NCBI GenBank assembly: GCA_021234155.1
Contig: JAJEKV010000002.1
Coordinates: 37,323,107 to 37,387,106 of the forward strand
Source of the DNA: Isoetes taiwanensis
Lineage: Eukaryota; Streptophyta; Lycopodiopsida; Isoetales; Isoetaceae
Length of the DNA stretch: 64,000 bases
Direction: 5' to 3'
The notes under the pieces: model-generated
Seen by the model: only the letters and a program-made list of their open reading frames with translations
What the model was told of the DNA's origin: nothing
Database searches by the model: none
Shown here: positions 43,142 to 56,200 of the stretch, in pieces
Numbering within the stretch: the first letter of the stretch is position 1
Layout: each line of letters begins with the position of its first letter
Program-made: the position numbers and the translations under genes

Positions 43142-46071
43142 ATAGTATGTTGTAGATGCGATTGTCATTTTACAATGAAGGAAACTGTTGGATCTTTAAC
43201 TATGTTGCGTGGATCCAAATGCCATGAAGAAAATAGAGTGGTTGAATCTCAATAGTTGCAATTCTTTGACCTTTCGATAGTTGTAAATATGATATTCAAC
43301 TTGGACAATAACTTAAAAGGAGCATGATTGGTAGCCTACATATGTTCCTAAATCCTACATCTTATTCATATAATTCTACAGTAAAATTGTAGTTACGCCA
43401 GGCATCATAACTAGTTATAGTAAAGTTGAAATTAAGAGTCTTATTTCAAGTATGTCGTGCTTTTGTTGCTATACAAAGTGGATAAGGTTATTTAATTAAT
43501 CTGGAGATATTATGTGATCGATTTATTTAGGTCATGCCCAGCCTTACCATATAACTTTATGAGATTGTTCCCAAATTTAACATCCAGATTTAAGTTGTGC
43601 TTTTTGTGTTGTTTCCATAAGCCAATCCTTATATTCCAGAGGTTGGAAAGTAATATAGGGCAGTTCAATTCTTGCCATGCATTCACTATATCTTTTCTCT
43701 TACATAAATTCCATCTCCACCCCTACCACATAATAATTGGATCTTTATTTCAATGAGAATCAAATTCGATCATAAAGATAGATGTTATATTGAATTGAAA
43801 TGCCATTTCAATCAAAGACTCACATTTTGAGCAGAGTTATGAATTGGATGAACAGATTGCAACCAAATTGCAAGCTGCCACAGTATCACTGAGTCTGCCA
43901 TTGGTGTTCTATAATTTCCAGGCTAGCATCTCCAATGCACAGCCTATTTCAACAAGATCTAATGAAGCAATAATTATAAATGTTGGGGTCTTTCTTGCAG
44001 CATTTGCTTCACATCAATGCGATTGCATTTCTTGCAATTCCTTCAAGGAATTTTCCTGCAAATAAACAATTCTATTAATCTCTACTTCTTCTCAAACAAA
44101 CTTTTACATGAACACTTTGAGAGTAGACAAACCTGCCTTCATGATTCTCTATGATGGAAATGCGCAGAAGAAAAGGCAGAAGCTCTGTTTTGCCAGTCTT
44201 ACTTGCATTTCTTGCACTTCTTTCACACCATTGCCAAATTGTCACCATTTGTATTTGATTCCCAAGATACTTGCCATGAAAACATTGTTGACACTTTCCT
44301 CTGCCCTAAAAGTTGGGGTCTTACTTGTAGCATTTGTTTCAAAATAATGTGTTTGAATTTCCTGTACTTCTTTCGAAAAAAAATTCCTGCAAACAGACAA
44401 TTCTATTAACTTCTTCTCAAACAAACTTTTATATGAACACTAGAGAAGGCAATTCAAAAATGAGTTCAATTTCAACTTCTTTGTGTAAAGAATATTTCGC
44501 CCGACAAGGCTAGTCAACATGACGGTATAAATTCTATTATACTTAATGGCCTTAGCATAGGTTAGTGATCATTATTGTCAAGGTTTTTCCTCGAAAACTT
44601 GAAAGGGTGAGGTTTTTTTAATCCCGGCCATAATGGTTTCACTATCTGGGTCTCAAGATGTACTTGGGTTGAGTTTGGTAATGAAGCATACTTGTCCACT
44701 TCTATTTATAGTAGTTCTAGAACATTTTTATGATCCACATAAACTCTAGAGCCTTCACTACAAAGCTATTTATCTGTTGTATATAATTACCAATTGTAAA
44801 CAGTGTTTTTGTGGGCTACAAGAAAGGTGCACATAGCAACTTAAAATATACAAGGGTTTTACTAGTTTGTTGATATGGATACTCCCATTGCAAAAGGGCA
44901 ATTTGTATAAAAACTAAAAATCATGAATAATTTTGCGGATGCCAACTTGCAATTTATCATAAGCACCATTCTTAACGCTAGTCCATTCGTAGTACTTGAG
45001 ACCTTGTACTTTTTGTTGATTAATAGCATTTTCAAATTAAGAACATGTGTTATTTTCAAAAAAATGTCACTGTGTTCACTATTTCGGTTACTTTTTTTAA
45101 TGCATTTTTTTAAGCTAGTGTAGGGATTATGCCACATAAATAAAGCCACCCAATACCGTCAATGGTGTGATGCTACAATATTTTTAAATTGGATTGTTAA
45201 GCTACACATTCGGATGGAATTTCAATGATGTTACAATGACAAGATACTAAAATTAAGATATGAAGAAGCTCTTTCTAGGATGTTAATGATGTTACAATGA
45301 TGACATACTAAAATTAAGATATGGAGAAGGTCTTTCTAGGATGTTAACTGTTGAGTACCGAAACTACAAGTAGCCCATTTGAATAGATTGTCGTATCAAA
45401 CAAGTATAACGACTATTTCATTCTAAATTGTTAATAGATGAACACAACTCAATGGAGAGGCAACATGTAATAATAAAAAATATGGTTGGATAATTTCTTT
45501 CCTAGTGAAGGGCGTGTAGTTGTGTGCTTGGATCACATCATGCTTGAAGAAGGGATCGCAATGGATCAAGGGAAGATCAAATCAGTAAGGACTGGCCCTA
45601 GAAATGGATATCCCATTGATTTTGATTCCCTGCTTTAACTGTAATTTTGACTACAAAATTATTCCCAAGACAAGAATAATACGTTTTTTTGAAAGAACAT
45701 ATAAAGACAATAGTGATATTGAAGTAGAATGAACATGTACAAGATATTGAAGTAGAATGAGTGGGAACATCTACATGTGCACGATAAAGTTCAAAACCTA
45801 TTAGAAATTTTAGATGAATGAGGGTAGCATATTGTCAAAGTAAACGCACATGCCAAATTCACATATAATTGCTAAGCTACATATTTTAAAAAGGATTGTC
45901 ATGGGCGCATGATGAAACACCAAACATGATGTTAGAAATTTTAGATGCAGGGTAAGTATATTATCAAAGCACACATGCAAAACTCATTTGTAATTGTGAA
46001 GCTGCTTTTTTCAAATGGATTGTCCATACTTATGGTGACTAAGATGTAGGAGTGGTCCCCCATATCCACTA
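43142..46071. repeat. Gene-free region of local duplications
   Basis: No gene is recognisable. Duplications seen: 43978-44127 against 44311-44455 (shared TTGGGGTC and CTTCTCAAACAAACTTTTA); a 61-bp tandem pair at 45228-45350; and a pair of about 131 bp period at 45803-45899 and 45934-46025. A LINE-tail-like fragment is at 44570-44640. 44740-44880 is an inverted copy of 58680-58840. Confidence 0.7.
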
Positions 46072-47726
46072 TCTACTTACTTAAAAAGTTTTTGCCCTTT
46101 CTCTCTCACGCCGGTTTCCCCTTTCCGGCCGCCGGATGTTACGCTTTTTCCGGCAAAAAACGCGTTTTCCGGCCAAAACTTCTTCTTCCAACATTTTTTT
46201 TTCTTCTCTCCATTTTTCCGGCAGCGACTTTCTCTCTCTTGGGTGTGGGCGGTGCCCGTTGGTTAACTCAGCATGGTGCGCGGCCAGAGCTCGCCAAAGC
46301 AGAGCATAGCAAAGCTTGGATTTTGCAAGGCCACTGGTTCCACAAAATCCACTGATTTCTTTCAATCCTTAAGGGGTTTGATTCCAGGTCTAATCCTGCA
46401 ATCGTCGGTAGTAGCATTAGTCATTCATTCTTCTCTTGAACAGTTGGCTGGGAAGTAGGGCAGTGAGTTAGCGCATCTGTCTGGCCTGGAAATAAGCACC
46501 ACAAGGAAACGACTAATTAATAGGAGCCGAAGTGGTTATGATGGCGCCAGATCTTCGTGAGGAGGAGCTCTACCAAAAACCTCCATTTTTTTCCTTATTA
46601 GGTTCCTTATCATTATTTCTCTGAGAGGAGTTCCGGCCATATACCAGTTTAGGAAAAAGATAACGTTGGGATCCTACATCGATCCACCTCAGGAAGCGCA
46701 AGCGACATCGGAAACCAGGTACATCGTCCTCAATCTTCATTTTCTTGATGTTTAGGAATGAATCAGTTAGAGGCAGCTTAGTGCAAGGGCTTAGAGCAGG
46801 GGCTTAGAGCAGATTATTATTTTTGTTCTTTTTCTGTTCAAACCCTACTGCGGTACAGGAATTTCGTTTTGGGTTCGTGGATTTTTTTCTTTTTTCTGTG
46901 CATTATATTGGTGGTGAATGGCAGCCGTTATGCTGGATATAGCAGAGGTTGTAACTTAGTATGATTTCGGGAGGGGTTTTCTTTTAAGAGGGGTATCTCT
47001 GCAACAATTTTCCTCTTTTTGGAAGCGTGGCTTCAATAGGTTGAGAGAATGAACGTAGGACTTCATCCGGGCTAATGCTGGAAGCTTAGATACCTCTGTT
47101 TTTTCAAGTATAAGCTCTAGAACGGCAAACTTCCACAGTATCCAGGTGATTCGACAAGAAAGTTCCAGATTTTATGCCTAGATAGGCAGATTTCAAGATT
47201 TTCCTGTTAGGCTTGGAGGAACCAGGTCTGTAAAGGGGAAATTAGATAAAGTTTGGAGCTTGCCTATCTTTAGAAGCATCTGCTAAGGCCAGACATATGC
47301 AGTAAGATCCCCAATCGATTCAAGTATTGTGAATAATAATGTCCTATTTGCATCTTTGCATTGGGCACCAGATAGGGCTTCTGGAATATTATATTTATGC
47401 TGTTGGTGTTGTCCAGATATTTGCAGGTTAATTTTTTCTAACTCACCGTAGCAGGTCTGTCAAATCACATATGCCATTCCTGGATGGAGGCCCTCATTAG
47501 GTAAGCCCTTGCTTTGAGTAGATGGTTCTTTCGATGCGTTCATTCTCACAAGACAATCTATTTTCAAAATTTTGAAATTGCTAGAACAGGTTCTAGCGAG
47601 TCCTCAGGTCAATGAGAATGATGTATAGCCAAATGCAAGTTTTAAGCTCTTCTGGAAGCAAATAGGAAGACAAAGCAGGTTGTAGTTCTCTTTCCGCCAT
47701 TATTATCAATGTTATTTGAGAAGCTG

Positions 47727-47815
47727 TTGGCTAATGAAATTTGCGAAATGACTTTATGCATGCATGAGCATTGGCTAATGAAATTTGCGAAATGACTTTA
47801 TGCATGCATGAGTAG
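47727..47815. repeat. 45-bp tandem pair inside Helitron 1
   Basis: TTGGCTAATGAAATTTGCGA and following text occur twice in direct succession. Confidence 0.9.
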
Positions 47816-49384
47816 GCAATAGTGCCTGCAATAAAGACACAACCTGGTGTCTCATCCCACCAATGAAGCTCTGTTGTTTTAAACCATAGTATGCAGTAAA
47901 GCTTATCTACATTCTTAGAAAGGTCCTCTGTTTTTTTTTTTTTTCATTACTACAACGTTTTGTGATCTTCCAATTGTCCCTTCAGTAATTATTGAACTTC
48001 AATAATATGTGCAGGTTCAGACTTCAACAATCTGTGCAGACTCAAACTGGACTGCATGAAGAAATGCTAAAACGTCCTTATCCACTTTATTCACCTCAAG
48101 AGCAAAAGAGCAACTGAGCAAAATAAGGTACATCCCTTATGCCATGGCTAATTCCGTGCTTAATGGATTTAGGTTACTGTTCCTAATGTTATAGCCTCTT
48201 CCATTCTATCACAATTATTTTCATTCGTTCATAGTTAAAATGTTTTGATTCAGCTTTTAACTTCTAACTGTTGTGAGTAGAACTGATGTGACGTGATTCC
48301 TGCTCCCTTCCTTTGATGATCAAGAGTCATATGGAGGAGGTAGCCAAAGCCAAAGCCACTATATGGAGTTTACTTGCAAGCCAACAGTCTATCACCATCA
48401 TGAACCATCGTTTACGCTCTTTCTTCACTCAAATTATGCAGCCCGAACTCTTTTTTTGCTCTATTGAGGTAAACTGGCCTTTTGTAAGGCTTTACTAAAA
48501 TAGCATCTTCTATTTCCTTTATGCTCTTTCTCCATTCAAATCATGCAAGCTTCATATTTTTCTGTCTTTATTGTGCAAGCTGGTAATGGGGTTGGGGTTT
48601 GGATCCTGTAATTTATCCCTTTTTATGTTGCTTGGAAGTTGGACAGCAAGTTGGAATGCAACCAAGTTTACATTATGTTTTCTAAGCTTGGTGGCTGCAT
48701 TGGCGATCTTTCAAATTTCTTGAAAGTAGCATGAGTTAGTTGATCTGTGCAATTTTTGGTGCAGTAAAATTTGATGCAGTACAAGGTTCAGGTAAAAGAC
48801 GCTAACTACATGCACGCCATGTTGTTTTACCTAAATAAATTTATTGTATGTTTATACATTTAGGTTTCTGTTTTGTAGGTATCAGATTGCAACCAAGCTT
48901 AGCATTGTCTTTTGATAGTATACAATCCAATTATGTTGTACCTGCAAGGAAAAGAAATTTGAAGCAGAACTCAAACATCAACCATTACAAGCAAATTTTG
49001 TTTGCATCCACTGTCTTGAAACTTTTCTCTTTTACCCTAGCTGCTGCAATTGCTTCTTCAGAATGCACCAATTTTCTTTCCTTTGACCAACCACTTCTCT
49101 CTTGACATGCATGCTTGCCATTTATTTGAAGATATAACATACTGAATTATTGTATTTTAATGGTCATTAATGTTTATTATCTGGTTGTTATGGGGAAGAT
49201 CGGTAGCCTAAAAGTCCTCAGCCTCAAATTCTTCTCTTTTCATTCCCTGTGGTAGCGTGGCAATCTTGCATGTGAAACTGCAGCTTCAATTCTAGCATAT
49301 ACTTGGATCAACGGATTTTGCGAGTCTATGGGCAACATAGGTCAAACATAGTACCATCTGATCAATCTGAGCAAAGAATTGCCG

Positions 49385-49594
49385 TGTCTAGGATCAGAAT
49401 GGAATAATGGCTGCAGAAACTGGGACATATCATCATTGGATGGCTCTAGAGGTGTTCCTTACATATTTCACTTTTGTATATTCATCAATGCTGCCACGGA
49501 TGTGGGTTCACTTTCAGGTCATTGAGAACAAGCCATATGATACAAAGGCAGATATCTTCAATTTTAGAATAGTGTTGTGGACACTTTCAACTGG
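49385..49594 (+). pseudogene. Captured protein kinase fragment, intron retained
   Basis: The exon to 49450 reads [18 protein letters not shown], corresponding to kinase subdomain VIII (GTYRWMAPE). After a GT...AG intron (49451-49517), exon 49518-49594 reads [20 protein letters not shown] and then WTLSTG, which is subdomain IX (KPYDHKADVFSFGIVLWEL). The pattern is that of plant Raf-like or STY kinases. The APE, the invariant Gly and several neighbours are altered, and the rest of the kinase is missing. A further exon-like piece may lie at 49686-49720. Retention of the intron points to DNA-level capture by the Helitron rather than retrocopying. Confidence 0.75.
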
Positions 49595-50904
49595 GTGGGT
49601 ACTATTATAAGTGCTTGCATGATCTTTCTAGATACATGTCCAGATTGACATGTGCCTCTGATTTTTGTAGCTTATGATTTTTCAGGTCCCTTACAAGTTG
49701 GTGCAGAAGATGTTCGAAAGGTACTTTCACTATCTTTTAAATGGATCAAACATTGAAAATTGATGTTTACACATGGAACCATTGTAGTCTTTGTCAGCTC
49801 TGGGTGGATAATGACAATCATTACTGTGGGATGTCGTTGTTTACTGTGTTGACAATAATGACGTCATTGTCTGTCATTGTTTACTCTTGGAAAATACTGT
49901 TGTATACTTGGCATACACGTTTACTTGGCATACTTGGAAAATACTGTTGTAGAATACTGTGCTGGAAAGGTAAGGAGGAGCAAAAGACATCGGAATTGGA
50001 AAGGTAAGGATCTGTTCCAGCAGAGGTAAGATCTGTGGGCAAGATATTTTTAACGATTGAGATACTTTGCTTTGTTCTTTATTGCAAGTAACGTTGGCTT
50101 CAAATGGAAGTGGACCATGAAAAATAGGTTTATTTGTGGAAGTTATGGAAGTTATGCCAGAATAATTGATGCCGAGCTATCAGAAAGACACATGGCTGCA
50201 TTGGATGTGCATGGGGCATTTAGTTGTTTAAGTTTTTGAAGCTACTGAATTGTGGCAAGTGCAATCCTCATACTAGGCATGTTCTCACTTGGGCTCTCTC
50301 ACTTGGGCCCTCTGCTGATGCAACACCTTAAAGAAATTAGATGATGCATGGTTCAACATCTTATAAGTTTCTAAAGAAGACTTATGACTTCTAGAATTAG
50401 AATTGTTGTAAATTGATTTACTTTACTCACTTGAAGATGCTTTATTGGGTTGAAGGACCTTTTCCCCCTGCTGTTACACTGGGATAAATTCATTTACTTT
50501 TAGGTGCCTGCCCAACTCAGCTCCTTCCATTGCAGATGGTGAACGTAGGGTTTATTCCCTCTTCCATTTTGTAAGATGTGTATGTACAGGGGTGCCATAA
50601 GAATTTAAGTTCTACACACAAATTTTGGATTTGGCATGGATCTTTCTTTCACATATAACCTTTTGAGCATATAGCTCTAATATTTATGCCTTGCAATGTT
50701 ATAGTGGCAACGTTGGGGGTTTGAAGTATAAGTACACTTGAAGAAATATCGTTCTCTTTCAATATTTGATCCTTTAGTTCCTTATAGCCAATGTAGGTTG
50801 CATGTTTGAGGACAAATTAGCTTGAAGAAATCTGCTCCAAAGATACAGAAAAAACACATGCCAGAAGAACATTAGCCCGGCAACGCCGGGCACACGTTTA
50901 CTAG

Positions 50905-53900
50905 TCTACTTATTTAAATTGTAACTTTCCGGCAGTGCTTATTTAAATTGTAACTTTCCGGCAGTGCTAACGCCGGCGCTAACGCTTTTTCCGGTAAATG
51001 TTACGTTGGTTTTTTTATTTTCCGGGCCAAATTTTCGTACATACATTTCTTCACTGGATTTTTTTTACTGCAGGGGATGGGGGGATGGAAGGCGTTTTTT
51101 TCCCAGCAGCTAAGATCATGAGGCGGTGATCCCCTCCGCCTGCCATGATTAAGGCAATGGAGTTTAAATCCGAAAGTTTTTGGGGGCTAAACGAAGCTTA
51201 GTTTGTTCTTCTGGGATTTCCCAGTTTTTGCCACAAGCAGGTCAGTACGTTTCCTCCTCCGGCTCCAACGTGAATTTGAAGGTAAGATTTAACTTACCTC
51301 TCATTTTTTTGCAGCTGAAGAGAATTCGGCTACACAAAGAAACGCCAAGGTAAATTTTTTCTTCATCCTCTGTTTTGAGTTTTGATTCCAGAGTGCAACA
51401 AGCAAGTTCGGCGAAGGATATTTCATATATGATGCCCTTCCTTCAACGCCCATATATATGCTTAAAAATCCCGCTGTTGAAGAAACGAATCCCCTTTTTC
51501 TCTTTTTTTTCCTCCTCTCAAAAGATTGGGCCAGCCAAAGCTTATAAGGTCCAGTATAAGGGCTTCGACTTTTGCTTACCAGGTCTGTCCCAGAGCTGTT
51601 GGAAGTATTAAGGTTTGTTCTCAGAAAATAAGGCTGTTTATTCGTGCATGCTAATCGGGCAGGTAACACTTCCAATCGAAGCGGTGAAGCAAAGCGTTTT
51701 TCCCTCCACCGACTATGTTTATTGCTCATTATTTCTGTGAGAGGATTGCCGGTTTATGAAAATAGATAACGTGGTGATCCTCCAGACCCCACCGTCCAGT
51801 GGTTTCTGACCAGCCTTTGCAATGGCAGAGGATTGGGCAACCCAATATACCTCAGGAAGCGGCAACCCAATTACCTCAGGAAGCGCCAGCAGCATCTGAC
51901 GCCAGGTACAAGGCCTCTCTCCTCAATCTTCATTTCCTGTAGGTTTAGTGAATCGCCTAGAGGCAACTTAGAGCAGGGGCTGACAGCAGATTAGCAGGTT
52001 TAGGGTTATTTCAGCTGAGGGTTTTTTCAGGCTTCTTACGTTTCTCCATCTCTGTTTTGCAGAAATTCAATACTATTTTGCAGAAGATCTAATTTTGAAT
52101 GTAGGTAAGCTTTCTTACCATTTTACAGGCATTCATGTCGGATATCTTTAGTCCCGCAACTCCTGTTTCTTGCTAGAGATATATCCCTTCTTGAGAGCTA
52201 CAACAAATGTGTTTGATTCCCATAATCAGTTCGTTTTTTCTATTCAATAGTCTGAGCAATTGAAGCAGATCCTTGGTTGGTTTCTTTGACGTGGTTTGGA
52301 GGCATTATAGATAATCAGGTATAGTTCTTTAAGTTCCAGTTTTGCAAAATTACTTGAAGATTGATACATGCTAACATCTGATCTGTTGATGACAGCCTAT
52401 GGACATGGTTTATTATGTATTTTGTGGTGTCAAGTAAAGCATCTGGGATGCATGGGCCTTTTTGTCTATAACATATTGGTTTACTTTCAGTCAACAATTT
52501 GGAGCAGAGTGCTGGCTGGTTTCTTTGGCACGCAGTTCAGAGACATTTCACATACTCAGGTGTGGTTCTTACTCTTCTAAGTTCCCTTTTGGTAGAAGTA
52601 GTTGAAGATTGATACATTATAACCATTTGATATTTGATCATAGCCTATGACAGGGTTTATTATGTATTTTGTGGTGTCAAATAGGTGCATGTAAATATTT
52701 GTTATAGTTATACGGTATTCATTTGACGGTATTCATTTGTAAAATGTTTGCTGTTAGACCAATCAAGGCCTTCGAGTAAAAAACCTGATTCTCTCGAATT
52801 GCTAACTTTCAAGTGTTACTTTCTTTTCTGATTTTTTGATAGCATAGCAGTATGATGAACAGAATGGATATTGAGAGAGCAGGATAGCAGAACAATAGAT
52901 AGATTGGATCTTTTAAGGATGTTTATATGCAGCATATTCATTTTTGTTAAATTCTCTGCTTTGTTGAGTACTGAGTCTATATTTGTCTGCGCGTTCAATC
53001 TGGGCAGAATTGCATTTAATTTGCTGATAGTTCCTTTGTTTGATCATCTCAAAAGAGGGGTCTTGCATCGATTAAAGAGGTAACAAAATGTGATGCTTTG
53101 GATTTTAGTTTCCCTGTTACAAACTTTGTAGCTTTTTCCTGTTATAGCATGGAGCACAATTTTTTTTTTAACTGCCACTTTTTTTCCAGGTTATAGTTAT
53201 GGCAGAGTTTTTTTCCACAAGCTGCCGTTGCTTTGCATTTGCTTGACATTTTTTGCAAATGAAGTGTAGAGATGGCAAAGGATTTTCTGTTTGAGTCTCA
53301 AATTTAGCATGTTTATAGACTTAAAATTGAACATCTCTTTTTTTTTATGATGTAAAAGTTTTGTATTTTCTTTTGTTACTTTTATGCATTGAAGTTGCAA
53401 TATGAATGCATTGAAGTTGCAATAGGATATAGTTTCGGAATCTTGCAACTCTAACAAGGTAAATTCTCTTTGTTGCATTTTATCACTAATTCTCCGCTTG
53501 CATATGGTATCAATGGCTCTGATATGGAATCATCTTTGCAGGTGATTCTTGGCAATTATTATCAATGATTCTTGCAGATGATTCTAACATGTAATGTTAT
53601 TTTGTCCACTAGAATGTTAATGTGGAATCCTCTTTTTTCTTGGGATCCAAGGAACATAAAAGGAAAAAATTGTCTTCTATTTCGTTGCAAATGGACCAGA
53701 ACATTTGCAAGAAGACGGTACACATTTGCATGAAGGCAGTACACTGAAGCATGAAGCAGACCATGTCAGCTCTTAAGCGTTCCATAACAATCATTAAAAG
53801 ATCCCACACTCTTGGTGTTCAAAACTATCTACAGAATTTGGTCCAAGAAAAGGAACTTCTATTTTCATGGATCCCAAATGAAAGTAAAGTGTCTGGGCTA

Positions 53901-54955
53901 TGGTTTATGTAAGCTCAATATAGAAGGCAAGATTGCACATGCTACTATTCAAAATACCCTAATATGAAAATGCTATTGTTTAGCCACAATTAACTCCATA
54001 TTTGATGTGAATTGCATGTTTTTTTGGGCTCTCAAAGCCTTACTACTTTAAATGAGCATGGGAACATGGCTAAGAAGCCTTACTACTTTAAATGAGATGG
54101 GAACATGGTTAAGAAAAGGAAGAAATATAAACACGATGCTTGAACAACAAAAGTGAATCATGAGCACCCAAATATTAGATTGTTGGTTGCAAATTTCAAT
54201 GCTACTTTATTGTGGGGATTTAGTAATGCATGCACATTTTTTTGGAGCGTTTATTTTTATGTTGGAAAATAAAATGTTTATCCTTTAAAGTTCTTGGCCC
54301 CATAATATATAGTTCTAAAGTTTGGCATGATAATAATGTATACAATATCACAGTTGGGTCGCTGCTATTTCCGGTGGTGCATTCTCAGGCATCCACGTCG
54401 CCCCTGCCGATTTCAAGGAATCCTATTTCCATTCTTCATGCTTCAGCACTGGCTGCACAGGTAAGAAATCATGGCAAATTTTGATCATAGTAACCGGATC
54501 TTGCGCTCCCCAACTGTGATATCGTAAGGGTAGCACAATTGGTCCTGGATTCCTGGTTTGCAGCTCCCGGCTACGCCGGTCGCTGCCAAACCGGGAATCC
54601 AGTCCCAATTGTGCTACCCTTATACATGATCATGCCCCAACCATTTTAGGCCTTTTCAATATGATGCGACTATCTAGATTGGGAAGTAGAGCTATAGATA
54701 CTAGAGGAAATCTCAAATTATTAGAGACCTTGATTGTAAGAATAATACACCATGAAAATGCGCAAGCTATATTATAAACTGCTCCCAACATTCCTTAGAA
54801 AGCATTGTCTTCTCTACTAAAATTCATAAACGCAAAGTTAATTACAAAAGCAAATAACATCTATTCTTGCGATGTTGTAGATGATGGACATTAAAGGCCG
54901 AGTAAAAACACGTGCCAGAACATTAGCCCGGCAACGCCGGGCACACGTTTACTAG
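50905..54955 (+). mobile_element. Non-autonomous Helitron 2
   Basis: It begins TCTACTTATTTAAA directly after the CTAG of Helitron 1 and ends with the same hairpin and CTAG, followed by T at 54956. It shares patches with Helitron 1: CCGG-rich start, TATTTCTGTGAGAGGATTGC near 51730 against 46612, and CCTCAGGAAGCG near 51850 against 46690. So the two are relatives, not copies. Its first 30 bases are repeated once (TTATTTAAATTGTAACTTTC). A duplicated block of about 240 bp period is at 52318-52440 and 52560-52685. No gene is recognised. Confidence 0.85.
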
Positions 54956-56200
54956 TGATATTTAGGTCATCATAATTTTGGTAGCATAATTTGAGGAGGC
55001 GAGTGCTTATTGGGTTCATAGATTCTCGAGGTAAAAATTGTTGACAAAACACACTCCCTATTAGAGGCAAAATGTAAGATAATTTCCTCCCATTTCGAGA
55101 TGCTCAAAATGCCATATCAACATTTTCAACTGGCAAAGAAGAATAGAATAGAATAAAATAGAATAGACTTTTATTGTCCACAGAAACTAAATCGGCCTAT
55201 GGGACCCAAAAAGAGAGAGCACAACAGACTTATTACTGCCCGAGACCCCCGCCCCAAAAGGTTTTTGAGGAAAAAACCATGACAGTAATAAGAATGTGTC
55301 AAATTGTATAAGTATACATACGAAACAAGAAATTCATTATATTTGATCCCAGTATTATATGGAAACCTATAATCAATACAACATAACTAACTTCCATTTT
55401 CTCAATTTTCCTTTATAACGTTTGATTAAAACCACCGATTTATACACTATCTCTTCCAACGGATTCGTTCTCTCAAGATCTTTCTAGTGATACTCTATTG
55501 TTATATCTTTTGAATGTAAGTATATACCAAAATAGGCAAAAACCCATATTTTTTGAGTTTAATAAATATCATGTTCAAACATATCATGACACTATCTCAT
55601 TGGAAAAATCTTTCCATTGTGCCTCTAAACAACCAAATGTTGCAGCACTTTGATTAGAGAATTTAAAGTTAAAAGGGGAAAAAGAAAGTAATGAGGTTGT
55701 TGGTGCTACATTTTGCAATTCGATAAATGGGAGCCATTTTCTTGGAGGATTCTTCTTAGGATAAAATCTCAATTTGCCTCTATCGATAGTATTGTTAGAG
55801 TAAGTTGTTTGATCCAGCTTTTCCTGCTTGCTTGGGTGGGTTGGTCATGGCTGCCACGAGTTGCAACATCCAATGGACAGGCAGTAACTATTTAGTTTAA
55901 AAAGGTGGGAACAGATACTACATTTTTATTTGTACAATTTAGGGGTCAACTAACTTATATATATGTAACGCACCTTCTACTGCACGATTTATAGTGGTCA
56001 ACTAACTTAGCACAGCTTTCCTCCTAGTGTAGGACTTAAATAAATCCATGTATTACTGTCTCTGACGATTTTTTGGACCAAGTAAAAGTTGATAAAGTCA
56101 GGCTTGCGTTTTGATTACGTGTTGATCTAGCTGGAGGCACAAACAAGTCACTTTAAAGAGCAGCAGAAGTGTTGCATTTTGGTCCAAAGTGCAGGCGACC
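54956..56200. other. Spacer before the polyphenol oxidase gene, with a LINE-tail fragment
   Basis: 55140-55300 is a diverged copy of the LINE-tail-like block at 14355-14535 (GAATAGAATAAAATAGAATAG, CCTATGGGACCC, GGTTTTTGAGGAAAAAACC). The rest has no readable gene. A TATATATAT run at 55956-55964 is a weak promoter candidate for the oxidase, about 237 bp before its ATG. Confidence 0.5.

Larger units (their letters stand above)
46072..50904 (+). mobile_element. Non-autonomous Helitron 1
   Basis: It begins TCTACTTACTTAAA after an A and ends with the hairpin CCCGGCAACGCCGGG, eleven bases, and CTAG. These are the TC start and hairpin-plus-CTRR end of Helitrons. No Rep/helicase coding is readable in its 4.8 kb, so it is non-autonomous. 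Its first 150 bases are rich in CCGG. It carries exon-like host fragments including a kinase piece (49385-49594). It abuts Helitron 2 with no base between. Confidence 0.85.
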
